DNA from: HGM04593 sp045654885
GTDB taxonomy: Bacteria; Bacteroidota; Bacteroidia; Bacteroidales; Bacteroidaceae
Direction of reading: 5' to 3'
Length of the DNA: 64,000 nucleotides
Assembly (NCBI GenBank): GCA_045654885.1
Contig: JAZOOF010000051.1
Location: forward strand, 124,001-188,000
Part shown: one piece after another, positions 45,156 to 54,500 of the stretch
Layout: every line of letters starts with the position of its first letter
Position numbering within the stretch: position 1 is the first letter of the stretch
Program-made: the position numbers and the translations under genes
Notes under the pieces: generated by a model
Databases searched by the model: none
What the model was told of the DNA's origin: nothing
What the model saw: only the letters and a program-made list of their open reading frames with translations

Positions 45156-46730
45156 TTAGTCAATAATAACCTCAAGTGATGTGGGGAGCAGACGCTCTAC
45201 ATTGTCGGGGCCTACAGCCTTGACATGCGATATGTAGAAGCGTTTGCCGCGTCCAAGGTTGCGGAACATCTCCTTCTGCTGTGCCGAGAAATCGGAACCT
45301 TGCGACACTCGTGGTATGGCATTGCCCATGTTGTCATAGAACACTGTCTCGAAAGAGATGACCTTGAAACCTATGTTCAACAGGCCGTCGTCAATGGCTG
45401 CTACAATACCGTCGGCACTCATTAGCTCCTTCTTGCCGAGCTTGGTACCGCCGCGATAGCGCTGTGTGTTGCCATTCTTGTCCTTGTACTCGATGAACGG
45501 TGTCGGGTCGGGCAACTGGCGGACGCGGAATGCATACTCGCCCATGCTCTGGTCTCTGCCCTCGTCATTGCGTGCAGTGACACCAATCATCAGCTCCTCG
45601 CCAATCTTTGTCGGCACAACAATGTAACCGTTCTTGCCGTCGCTCTTTATGCTTCCCTGTCCTTGGGTAATCCTTGCCGATATCCTGTTTGCAGGCACAC
45701 CGGGTACTGAAATGCTAACGGGGTTCGAGAAACCGGCATACAACACGTTCATCAGTGATGCACTCACTGTTGCTGTGGGGTCTACAACGGTGTAGTCTTG
45801 TGAGAAATCGTATCGTGTGGCAACTCCTGCACCGTCATTCACAAGCATATAACCGTCGAGCGTGTAGTCGCCGGTGCTGTTGCAACGCACGGCATATTCG
45901 CCGTTCTCGGTCTCCAGCAGGGTGTCATCGATGTATATTTGTGGGCGCTGTGTGGAGTCTACCGCAGCAAGAATAATCTGTGCCGAGAAATCACCGCCAC
46001 GTACAATGTTCTTTGATGTAGGGATAACCAAAGCCTTAATCTGGTTCACGCGCACGTCGCCCATGTCGACATTCTTCGAGAGCATGTGTATCACCTCACC
46101 CTCAACGTATCTCACGTCATTCTGTATCTTTGTGAGCAGTGTAATGGCTGCTATTGCCGGCATGCTCTCGAAGTGATACTCCTGCCAGTTCTTGTTCAGG
46201 AGATTATTCTCCATTGGCACTTCGGTGCTAAGGCAGTTGGCAATCATATCCTTCTGAGCCTGTGTGGTAACCAGCCCCGACATGAAGTCGCGGTATTCGT
46301 TGATGGCATTGAACAGCTTCTCACCCTCGTTATTACCTGTGAGCATGACGAAGGTCGATGCCTCAAGGTCCTCGCGGTTCTTGAGGTTGGTATAGTCGGC
46401 TTCCTCGCCATCGGCCTCAACGGCAATGCTCTGCTTGAGTCTGTCGGCCAGCAGATAGAGACTGTCCGACTTTGCCTTTACGCTGTTGGCGCGCTCAAAC
46501 CACTCGCGCACCTTTTCGGGGTTCTTGTTCATCATCTCCCCCAGCGAGCTATAGAGTGTGGTGTTCTGTATACCTGCATTCTCTGTACTTCTCGAAAGGC
46601 TCTCGTCGACCATTGTAAAGCCGTTGAGAACGTCCGATGATACGTTCATTGCAAGCATCGCCATCAGAAGAACATACATCAGGTTAATCATCTTCTGACG
46701 TGGTGAAACCTTTTGTTTTCTTACCTTCAT
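45156..46730 (-). CDS. gldM: Type IX secretion motor protein GldM (PorM)
   Basis: GldM spans the inner membrane and periplasm and forms the rotating partner of GldL. The ATG at 46730 is preferred over one at 46760 that would overlap gldL; it gives MKVRKQKVSPRQKMINLMY, the conserved N-terminus, with one membrane helix at about 16-35 (LMYVLLMAMLAMNVSSDV). The 524-residue protein has periplasmic D1-D4 domains, seen as PRQLPDPTPFIEYKDK-like RQLPDPTPFIEYKD and the conserved end LPTSLEVIID. It sits 10 bp after gldL. Confidence 0.95.
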   Translation of the reverse strand: MKVRKQKVSPRQKMINLMYVLLMAMLAMNVSSDVLNGFTMVDESLSRSTENAGIQNTTLYSSLGEMMNKNPEKVREWFERANSVKAKSDSLYLLADRLKQSIAVEADGEEADYTNLKNREDLEASTFVMLTGNNEGEKLFNAINEYRDFMSGLVTTQAQKDMIANCLSTEVPMENNLLNKNWQEYHFESMPAIAAITLLTKIQNDVRYVEGEVIHMLSKNVDMGDVRVNQIKALVIPTSKNIVRGGDFSAQIILAAVDSTQRPQIYIDDTLLETENGEYAVRCNSTGDYTLDGYMLVNDGAGVATRYDFSQDYTVVDPTATVSASLMNVLYAGFSNPVSISVPGVPANRISARITQGQGSIKSDGKNGYIVVPTKIGEELMIGVTARNDEGRDQSMGEYAFRVRQLPDPTPFIEYKDKNGNTQRYRGGTKLGKKELMSADGIVAAIDDGLLNIGFKVISFETVFYDNMGNAIPRVSQGSDFSAQQKEMFRNLGRGKRFYISHVKAVGPDNVERLLPTSLEVIID

Positions 46731-46740
46731 GGTGTGGTTT

Positions 46741-47565
46741 TTAAATTTGTGGACGGTCAATTCTTGATGTCATCGCCTCAATCATGCGGGCATAGAGGTT
46801 GTTGAGTTCCTCAATCTGCTGTGCCATCTTCTTTGTTTGGTCATTGACCTGGTCAATAGCGTTGAGCTGTCCGCCTGCACTGCGCAGATGTACCTCGTAG
46901 AGAGCGTTTACACCTGTTAGGTTGCGGCTCAAGGTATCCATCTCCTCCATGCTGCGTCCCAAAGCTTCGGTCTGTTGCGATATGCGGTGTATAGCCTCGG
47001 TGAGTTCGCGTACCTTCTCTACATACTCCTCGGTAGCCTTGTCCATCTCCTCGATGTTGGCAGGCGCAACTACAGGTGCTCCGCTTCCCATTACCACGGG
47101 TGCTTCACCCGTTGCTGCGGGTGCTCCACCGCCAATTACAATCGGGCCGGTTGCAGGTGCGGGCTCGGAATCTGTTGTTGTAGGTATTACAGGAACGTAT
47201 GGAGTTTCGGTGGCATCGGTTGCAACCGGTGCAGTAGCACCTACCGGGCCTCCTGCCATTATTGGACCGTTTATGATGATTGGCTGTCCGCCTGTTGCAC
47301 CACCTGTCGTATTTGCAACACTGCTTCCGCTCTCTTCCTCAACCTCGAATGGGCGCTCAAAAGCCGAGAATATGAACACGATAACCTCGGTGCCCATACC
47401 CACGAACAACATGATGTCCGCTCCCGGCAAGTGGGTAAGTTTGAACAGTGTACCAAGAATGACAACGGCAGCACCCCAACTGTAGAAGTAGTTCATGATG
47501 GTCTTGCCTTTTGCAGAGTCCATGAATGCCTGCAAACCTCCTATAATGCCTTTTGACTTTTTCAT
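46741..47565 (-). CDS. gldL: Type IX secretion motor protein GldL (PorL), with a long low-complexity linker
   Basis: GldL is the inner-membrane stator that harvests proton-motive force to drive GldM. The two membrane helices (about 27-45, YSWGAAVVILGTLFKLTHLP; and 50-68, IMLFVGMGTEVIVFIFSAFE) include the conserved glutamate TEVIVF. The linker from about 78 to 175 is unusually Gly/Ala/Pro/Thr-rich, with repeated PIVIGGGAP, PVVMGSGAP and PIMAGGPVG type units. A coiled coil (about 176-274) ends the protein. The total length of 274 is longer than many GldL. Confidence 0.93.
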   Translation of the reverse strand: MKKSKGIIGGLQAFMDSAKGKTIMNYFYSWGAAVVILGTLFKLTHLPGADIMLFVGMGTEVIVFIFSAFERPFEVEEESGSSVANTTGGATGGQPIIINGPIMAGGPVGATAPVATDATETPYVPVIPTTTDSEPAPATGPIVIGGGAPAATGEAPVVMGSGAPVVAPANIEEMDKATEEYVEKVRELTEAIHRISQQTEALGRSMEEMDTLSRNLTGVNALYEVHLRSAGGQLNAIDQVNDQTKKMAQQIEELNNLYARMIEAMTSRIDRPQI

Positions 47566-47589
47566 ATCCTTATTATATGTTTTTATCCA

Positions 47590-49026
47590 TTATCTTCTAT
47601 TGTCATTTCCTGCATAGCTGCGCACGCAACGGAAACCTATGTAGGAGCGTGACTCGTTCTGGTACTCAAAAGAGCGTGTCGCACCTTGTATGTACTTAAC
47701 GGGGTCTTTCCATGAACCTCCGCGTATTACCTTCTTCTTCATGCTGTAGGGGTCCTCCTTTGCTGCACGGTACTGCAGGTCGGGGTTGATGTCGCTCATC
47801 TGCAGCACACCGGCTTCGGTGTACATTGTCGATGTCCACTCGGCAACATTACCGGCCATGTCGTACAGGCCGTTTGAGTTTGCCGAGAATATTCCGCATG
47901 CCGATGTGATGAGGCTGCCATCCTTCGTGTAGTTGCCTTCGCCCGGCTTGTAGTTTGCATAGTAGCATCCTGCGTCGCTCTTTGTGTCGCCCTGCTCCCA
48001 TGGGAAACGGCTCGCATCCTTACCGCGTGCGGCATATTCCCATTCGGCCTCCGACGGCAGGCGGTAGCGCTGTATCCACTTTGCCTGTGCTCCCAAACCG
48101 CGAAGCAGATAGTCGGTGCGCCAAGCGCAGAATGCATTGGCCTGCTCCCAACTTATACCCACAACGGGGTAGTTGTCATATTTGGGGTGGCTGAAGTAGA
48201 GCTGCAGGTATGTCTCGTTGTTTGCATTGGGGAAGTCATTCACCCAGCAGGTAGTGTCGGGGTAGATGTTTATGATGTATGTGTTGAGGAAATCATATGC
48301 GCTCGACAGCGGGCGGTTGATTGTTTCGCGTACAATTGCGCCCTCGTCGTCAATGTATGCGGTATCCTTTGATATTGTGATTACAGCATCGTAGTCCACG
48401 CTGATGTCGGTGTTGCGGTTACGCTCCTCGGGGTTCAGACGGTTCTTGCGCAGTGCTGCCTGTGTGTAGTCATAGACCTCGTAGCGATAGTTCATCTGCG
48501 ATGCATCGAGTGTCTTCTCACCTGTGATGGGGTTGGTGATATAAACGCTCTCAATGGCACGTTGCTCATCCTCGGTAGGTTTTTTCCAAGGGATGGGCTT
48601 CTTCCAGTTGAGGTATGGAGTGATGGGCTCGCCATACTCGTCCTCTGTTATCTTGAATGTCTCGTCGCCACCGTATGCAGGGTCGGCAAGGCGCTCACGG
48701 ATAATGGAGTCGCGCACCCAGTAGACGAACTGGCGGTACTTTGCATTGGATACTTCGGCCTCATCCATCCAGAATGCATCGATTGAAATGTCTTTTGATG
48801 GAGCTCCCGTGCCCCACAACGAGTCGTTTGCCTCATCGCCCACCTTTATTGAGCCTCTCTGCACCAGCACCATACCGAATGGAGCCGGCTCGTTGATTGC
48901 TGTGCCGTGTACACCGGTAACCTCGCCTCCTGCAGAGGTCGTCATTCCGCCTTTAGGGCTGAAACAGGATATCAGCGATAGCGACAGCAGTGCCGCTGTT
49001 GAAAGAAAAACAATTTTCTTCTTCAT
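47590..49026 (-). CDS. gldK: Type IX secretion lipoprotein GldK (PorK)
   Basis: GldK is an outer-membrane lipoprotein with a formylglycine-generating-enzyme-like (SUMF1) fold that forms the periplasmic ring with GldN. It has 478 residues, a lipobox SLSLISC (Cys at about 21), and the SUMF1 landmarks DAFWMDEAEVSNAKYRQFVY, YPVVGISWEQANAFCAW, LPSEAEWEYAARG and FRCVRSY. The stop of the PorP/SprF-like gene overlaps its ATG by 4 nt. It is 24 bp upstream of gldL. Confidence 0.95.
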   Translation of the reverse strand: MKKKIVFLSTAALLSLSLISCFSPKGGMTTSAGGEVTGVHGTAINEPAPFGMVLVQRGSIKVGDEANDSLWGTGAPSKDISIDAFWMDEAEVSNAKYRQFVYWVRDSIIRERLADPAYGGDETFKITEDEYGEPITPYLNWKKPIPWKKPTEDEQRAIESVYITNPITGEKTLDASQMNYRYEVYDYTQAALRKNRLNPEERNRNTDISVDYDAVITISKDTAYIDDEGAIVRETINRPLSSAYDFLNTYIINIYPDTTCWVNDFPNANNETYLQLYFSHPKYDNYPVVGISWEQANAFCAWRTDYLLRGLGAQAKWIQRYRLPSEAEWEYAARGKDASRFPWEQGDTKSDAGCYYANYKPGEGNYTKDGSLITSACGIFSANSNGLYDMAGNVAEWTSTMYTEAGVLQMSDINPDLQYRAAKEDPYSMKKKVIRGGSWKDPVKYIQGATRSFEYQNESRSYIGFRCVRSYAGNDNRR

Positions 49027-49964
49027 TGTAAAATTCTTATGCTGTTATGTTTATTTTTTCCTTTTTTGAACATTCCAAGGTCAACCTTGTAGCCTATGAA
49101 AATGTCATGGTTACCGTTTTCGGCTCCCACTCCCGATGTGAAAAGTTCATAGGCATAGCTAACCGTAATGTTCTTCATTTCCATGCCAAGTATGAAGGCT
49201 ACGGATGTCATGGGGCTGTATGTCATTCCACCAAAAAACTCCTTTCCATTGTAGCTGTAGGTGCCTATTGCCGTTATACTGGCACGCCAGCTTACAAGGT
49301 CGGTCATCACCTGCATATATGGCTGTATTGTTATTAACGAATTTTTAATAGGAATATTGCCTCCTGCCATAAAATTAAAATATGGGCATATCTTTATCTC
49401 GTTGTTTTCGCCCAGTAGCACCAACGGTGCGTTGAGGTGCAGTCCTGCAAGGCCGGCATAGAAATATTTGTGCTGGTAGAAGATGCCGGCACCGAAATCA
49501 ATCTTGTTGCCGTCGGCATTTCCCGATGGGAATGCAGGGTCGTTGTTGTTCTCGCCGAAGATTAAATCCTTGTTCTCGAAGCTGCAGTTCACAAGCCCGG
49601 CCTGCAAGCCCAGTGCAAAGCGTCCCTTCAGCAGCTTGAACGCATAGGCATAGTTGAAGTAGAGGTGCTGGTTCGAGAATTTGCCAATCTCGTCATTCAC
49701 AATACCTACTCCCAGTCCATGGTCGCTCTTTATGAACGGTATCGGCAAATCAAGGTTTATGAGCATTGTCTTGGGGTTGCCCTCGAAGCCTGTCATCTGG
49801 TTGCTGTAGGCACCATACACGGCGAGCTTTCTCTCGGCACCCGCTCCTGCAGGGTTAAAGTAGTTGAGCATCTTCCAGTAGTGAGTGAAGTGCGCGTCGA
49901 ACTGCGCCTGCATCTTGCCTACGATGCAGAATACCAACAGTATTGCAAATGTACACTTCTTCAT
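49023..49964 (-). CDS. PorP/SprF family type IX secretion outer-membrane protein
   Basis: A 313-residue outer-membrane protein of the PorP/SprF family, which anchors or feeds type IX substrates. The signal peptide ends KMQAQ, and the mature protein starts FDAHFTHYWKMLNYFNPAGA, containing the family YFNPAGAG motif. The regions GLGVGIVNDEIGKFSNQ and FGAGIFYQHKYFYAGLAG are conserved. It is the first gene of the gldKLMN operon (overlapping gldK by 4 nt). The gap upstream to the deacylase gene (199 bp) holds the deacylase terminator. Confidence 0.9.
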   Translation of the reverse strand: MKKCTFAILLVFCIVGKMQAQFDAHFTHYWKMLNYFNPAGAGAERKLAVYGAYSNQMTGFEGNPKTMLINLDLPIPFIKSDHGLGVGIVNDEIGKFSNQHLYFNYAYAFKLLKGRFALGLQAGLVNCSFENKDLIFGENNNDPAFPSGNADGNKIDFGAGIFYQHKYFYAGLAGLHLNAPLVLLGENNEIKICPYFNFMAGGNIPIKNSLITIQPYMQVMTDLVSWRASITAIGTYSYNGKEFFGGMTYSPMTSVAFILGMEMKNITVSYAYELFTSGVGAENGNHDIFIGYKVDLGMFKKGKNKHNSIRILQ

Positions 49965-50123
49965 TTTTTGCTCAATAATCCACTTCTACTAACGAAAAAA
50001 GTGCTGCTATATTATCCTTTTAAGGAGAACCATGCGCTTTCCCGCAGAAATATTCTACAAAAATGCAGTAAATTTTGAAAATTTACAACACTGCGCCTTG
50101 CCATTAATGACAAACTGCATAAA

Positions 50124-50157
50124 AAAACGTGGCAAACGAGTCTGTTTGCCACGTTTT
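50124..50157 (-). terminator. Intrinsic terminator of the lipid A deacylase gene
   Basis: A perfect 14-bp stem (AAAACGTGGCAAAC and complement, 50124-50137 and 50144-50157) with a 6-nt loop is followed on the minus strand by T7. Confidence 0.85.
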
Positions 50158-50163
50158 GGGGTG

Positions 50164-51402
50164 TTATATGCGTACACCGGCCGAGAACTCAAGATATTCG
50201 GCCTTTATGCTGTGCGACTTAATGGCAAATCCAAGGAATGTGTTGCCAAGCTTCGGGAAATAATATCTGAATCCCGCCTTCTCATAGTGCCAGCCGCGTT
50301 CGCGGTCGCCAAGTTCCTTTGCTGCCGCGCTGTTTACACCCTTGTGTCGGTAAGGGTATGCGCCAATGGCAACATGAACGGCAAAGTTGTTCCAATAGAC
50401 CTCCTGTACAAATGCCAAGCCAATTGAAATGGGGCTGTAACCAGGGCTGTTGTCTACCTCCTCGTCACCATATACAATCCTGTCGCTTGCCTCAAGCTCT
50501 TTCATGTTCGATGAGTAGAAGACATCCAGGCTCACGCCGCTTGCATATCTCATTGAATAGCGGTAAAGGAAATCACCGCTTATCGAAAATTTAGGATGAG
50601 CCTTTAGCTTAATCTCCTTCTTTTTAGCGGGGTCGCTCTCATTCTCTACATATGCGTTCCACTCGCCCATGCAAGTGTGTGCTCCACCACCTAAGGCAAT
50701 TACATATTGCATACCCTTCTCGAATGCGGGCCTTTTCTTTATTCCACCTGTGTATTCGGTATAATCATAATCATCAAGGCGATAGCGGGCAAATACACCG
50801 GCGCCAAGAGCGTTAAGAGCCTCGTTGGGCAGTGCAAGGCGGCCGTTTGAGTAGTGACGGAACATTATGTCGGCACCAACCTCCCATCTTTTTCCAATGT
50901 GTACCTTTGCGAAGACTCCGGCACCGAAGTATGCCATCACGGGAGAACTCAGCCAGTTGTTGCCGGGGTTGTTGATAGGGTCATATCTTCCCGGGTTGTA
51001 TGTGGCACCGAAATCAAGAAGATAACCTGTAGAGAAATGCTTCTTTCTTATTACCGAGCGCTCGAACGAACCGAACAGGGAGTAAAGATTCGGGAACTTT
51101 GTCTGGTCGTGGAAACGGAAATGCCCCATGCGTGCCACGGAGAACCCGACGTTGAAGATGGGGTATCCATAGGCTTGTGAATACCATGAACCGTCGTTGG
51201 GGTTGGTCTGGAAACCAATGCTTGCCTCGTATGTCATGTAACCATACGATTTGAGGTTGGGTCTTGTCTTCTCCATGTCCATTCCGCCCCAAGCCTGAGC
51301 GGTAACAACCATGTCTTTTGCTTTGAACTTCTGTGCCTGTGCCTGAAACAGTGTTGCTGTCAATAAAAAGAGGAGTGCGATTGTTCTTGTAGAAACTCTC
51401 AT
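50164..51402 (-). CDS. Acyloxyacyl hydrolase / PagL-like lipid A deacylase
   Basis: A 412-residue outer-membrane protein related to PagL lipid A 3-O-deacylase. A signal peptide ends LFQAQAQ. The PagL active-site motif appears as FRHYSNGRLALPNEALN (about 186-202), with His and Ser two residues apart; a Glu lies 9 residues after the serine, closer than expected for the classical triad, so the third residue is uncertain. Beta-strand pattern and the C-terminal EFSAGVRI fit a barrel. It would trim LPS acyl chains. A T9SS operon follows. Confidence 0.82.
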   Translation of the reverse strand: MRVSTRTIALLFLLTATLFQAQAQKFKAKDMVVTAQAWGGMDMEKTRPNLKSYGYMTYEASIGFQTNPNDGSWYSQAYGYPIFNVGFSVARMGHFRFHDQTKFPNLYSLFGSFERSVIRKKHFSTGYLLDFGATYNPGRYDPINNPGNNWLSSPVMAYFGAGVFAKVHIGKRWEVGADIMFRHYSNGRLALPNEALNALGAGVFARYRLDDYDYTEYTGGIKKRPAFEKGMQYVIALGGGAHTCMGEWNAYVENESDPAKKKEIKLKAHPKFSISGDFLYRYSMRYASGVSLDVFYSSNMKELEASDRIVYGDEEVDNSPGYSPISIGLAFVQEVYWNNFAVHVAIGAYPYRHKGVNSAAAKELGDRERGWHYEKAGFRYYFPKLGNTFLGFAIKSHSIKAEYLEFSAGVRI

Positions 51403-51459
51403 GTCTGTGATATTTTTATTCTGGCTGCAAAGTTACAAAAAATGTTGTGAAAATTAAAA

Positions 51460-51494
51460 GCACCTACCAGTGACCATAGCGGTTTTGTAGGTGC
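51460..51494 (-). terminator. Probable terminator of the STAND NTPase gene
   Basis: An 8-bp perfect stem (GCACCTAC and complement, 51460-51467 and 51487-51494) with a 19-nt loop is followed on the minus strand by TTTTAATTTT. Confidence 0.6.
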
Positions 51495-51575
51495 ATAAAT
51501 GCTTATTCTTATTTCCTTCTTGTGTCTCTTATTTTTTTTGTAAGTATATGTGGTATTATCAATTAATCAATTGAT

Positions 51576-54500
51576 TTAATTGATTAAGTCGGCATATTCT
51601 TCTATGATATCCTTGAAGTCAATACTTTCTTTGTCAATTAATAATTGAGGAAATTGAACTCCATGTTGTTCAAAGTGTTCCATTTCTTCCTTGATGAAAC
51701 GAAGTGCTGTCTTGTCATGTCTATTGCGCCAAAAATGCCTCATCTCCAATATGCTGTGATTGGATCGTGTCAGCCAATAACCATCAAAGTCTTCGACATT
51801 GTTGAATTGTGAAACTTCGGTGAATTCAGAAACACTGGTAGGATCTGTCGGGTCATATCCAATGTTATGTACAATATCCTGCCAAAAATCAAAATAGGAT
51901 AAGCCAATATCTATGTCTTCATTACATACATCGAAACTGCATGAAATTGCGCTGCAAAAGACAAAATCGTGCTTGTACTCCTCTTCATGTTTTTGGAATT
52001 CTTCAATCCATCGTTTGACATCCCATTTTGGTGATATTTTTACAAGATATGTATATGAAATGGCATCGAAACTCAGTTTGTTGTAGTATTTGTCAATCAA
52101 GTTGTTCAAAATATTCATATACACACCGACTTTGCATTTTTTTGCAATATCAGGTCTAAGGAACTTGCTTTTATTTATATCTTTAATGATATTATGAATA
52201 TCATCAAGATATTTGTTTGTCTGTACAGATGTCAAACATCCATATGTGTAGATATCCTTTTTAGCCAGTTCAATAACGTTATCAGTCCTATCTTTGTAAT
52301 TATTCTTATCTTCTTGCTTGATGGGCTTCCTGTTTGGTGGTGTCATCTTTTTTTCTTCTATTGGATTACATGACACTTCTTTTCTTGCTTTTTCGTGTGC
52401 ATCACGTAATAGCCTATTACTAAGCAGTGCACTTTCAAACCCCCAAATTTTAGCGGCATCTTCTGCTTTCTCTAATTGTTCTGCTGTTTGAACAGCTTCC
52501 ATGAGTAATGTTACTGTTCTGATATCGGGTCTTAGAGTCTTCCGTTTGCCATTTTTGTGGTAGTATTCGATCATGTATTCGTAGAATTTCCACATTATGT
52601 CGAACCCGTATTCTTCTTTCTTCAGTTCCTTTAATATATTGTTTAAAGCTTGGTTTTTTGTAAAATAGGTGGAATTTATGTCATTGATGAACTCCTTGTT
52701 GATATTTCCGGCATCATCAACAATCCGCTTTTCAGGGAACAGACGGTAAAGCGACGGAACAAAATGTTCGTCACGGATAATTCTGTTGTAGTCTTCGTTT
52801 ATTATATTACGAAGTCTGTCAATAGCATCCAAGAGTATCTCTTCTTGTTCAATTCCTTTTTCGCCCAGTTCTATCAGCTTGCTCATCATGCTGTTATAAA
52901 GTTCTGAGTCGACATACCTCTTATTGTTATGGAAATAGTTGCGGCAAATGTTGAATATTTGCCATGTCTCTTCCAACGAACGGTATTTTTTTCGCATTCG
53001 TATGGATGAAATTGTTGTTGAGTAGTCTATCAATTCGTAACGTTCACTCTCTTCTATATGGCTAAGAAAGGTATTACGGATAAATCTCTCATGCTTGTGT
53101 GTTGTGGAGAGGTCATATAATATACCTATGACATGTGGGGATTTCCTTAATTCAAAGAAAACATCACGCATAATAGCAGAATAGGCATAGTAGAATATTT
53201 TGGGGTCTGTCTTGAAACCGCTATGGGATTGTTTGTCTTCAATTTTTCTATTTTTCAAGATAGTGAGAATGCTTGTCAATGTATGGTCTTGCAGATGGGT
53301 TATATAAGGGACAACTCCCAAAGCTTCTCCCATATTAGGTGCTGATTTGATAAGATTGTTGTAGCAGATGTCACTCAACTTCTGTTTTTTTGCTTTCAAT
53401 CTCTCATCGGTCTCAATCAGGAAATTCAGTGCTGTTTGGAACTCATTGTTGCATACCGTGCGTAGCGCTATTGAAATAAGTCGTTGGTTGTCGGTATCAA
53501 AACACTCCAAATAATACTGGTATATGGGTAATGCCTGTTTGAAACTCCATGATGCCTCAATGGAATAAAAGTAACAGGATTCTTTATCCTCATTGGCAAT
53601 TACATTACCAAATTGCTCAATTAGTTCTTGCAACTCGGTCAGCATCTTTCGCTCTGTTTCCTCTTCGTTTGTCACATGACTTTTGAATTGGTCAACAATT
53701 ACGGAAAAATACTGGTATATTGCAGAACGTTTGATATTTATGTGCAATGACTTGTGGAGCTCAAAAAGTCTTTTCCATTGTTCCACAGTCTCTCCTTTTC
53801 TTGCCAATAGTGCAAAAAGTCTTTCCAAATTAAAGAGCTCGATTTTGGTAGTAGTGGCTGCAACGGCCTCTTGAAGCGTCATTGCCTTCTCACAACCATT
53901 TAGTACGTATTTTGACTCAGTGACTTCTTTTATGGCTTCGTCAAAAGTCATATCGTAGAATGTGATTCTGCGGGATAAAGAAAAGAAATTTTCATATCTC
54001 AGCTGATAACATTCCTGTAGCTCTGAAATATAATTGGTAATTTCGGTTCTAATGCCTTTGTTCAGGTGTATCTTTGTAGAGTATAATTCTCCAATTGTGT
54101 TATAGTCTGGGGAGAGGTTTTTGTTTGTTATTATATTGATAGCTTCTTTTATTTGTGATAACTCCTTGGCGCGGCCAATGAGCATACCGACCGTTGTCAA
54201 GAATTCTTCAACCTCCCCATCTTTAGGATCATATTTTTCGCACTCTTTGTAGACATAGTTCCATAGTTCCTTTGATGCCTCTTCATAACAGTTAGTACGC
54301 GGTATTCTGGGGAGTATTCGACGTAAACTTCTAATATTGGGAAAAGCGCGATGGAATTCTTTTGCAGCTCTGACAACGTCTTGGCATTCTTGTATGTTTT
54401 TTAGTACAGTTCCTTCTCCTTTTATGTGCCTGCTGAAGTCTTCACGTTCCAGCTCATTCCATATGATTTCGTTGATACCGTAGCTGTATGCAGTTGACAA

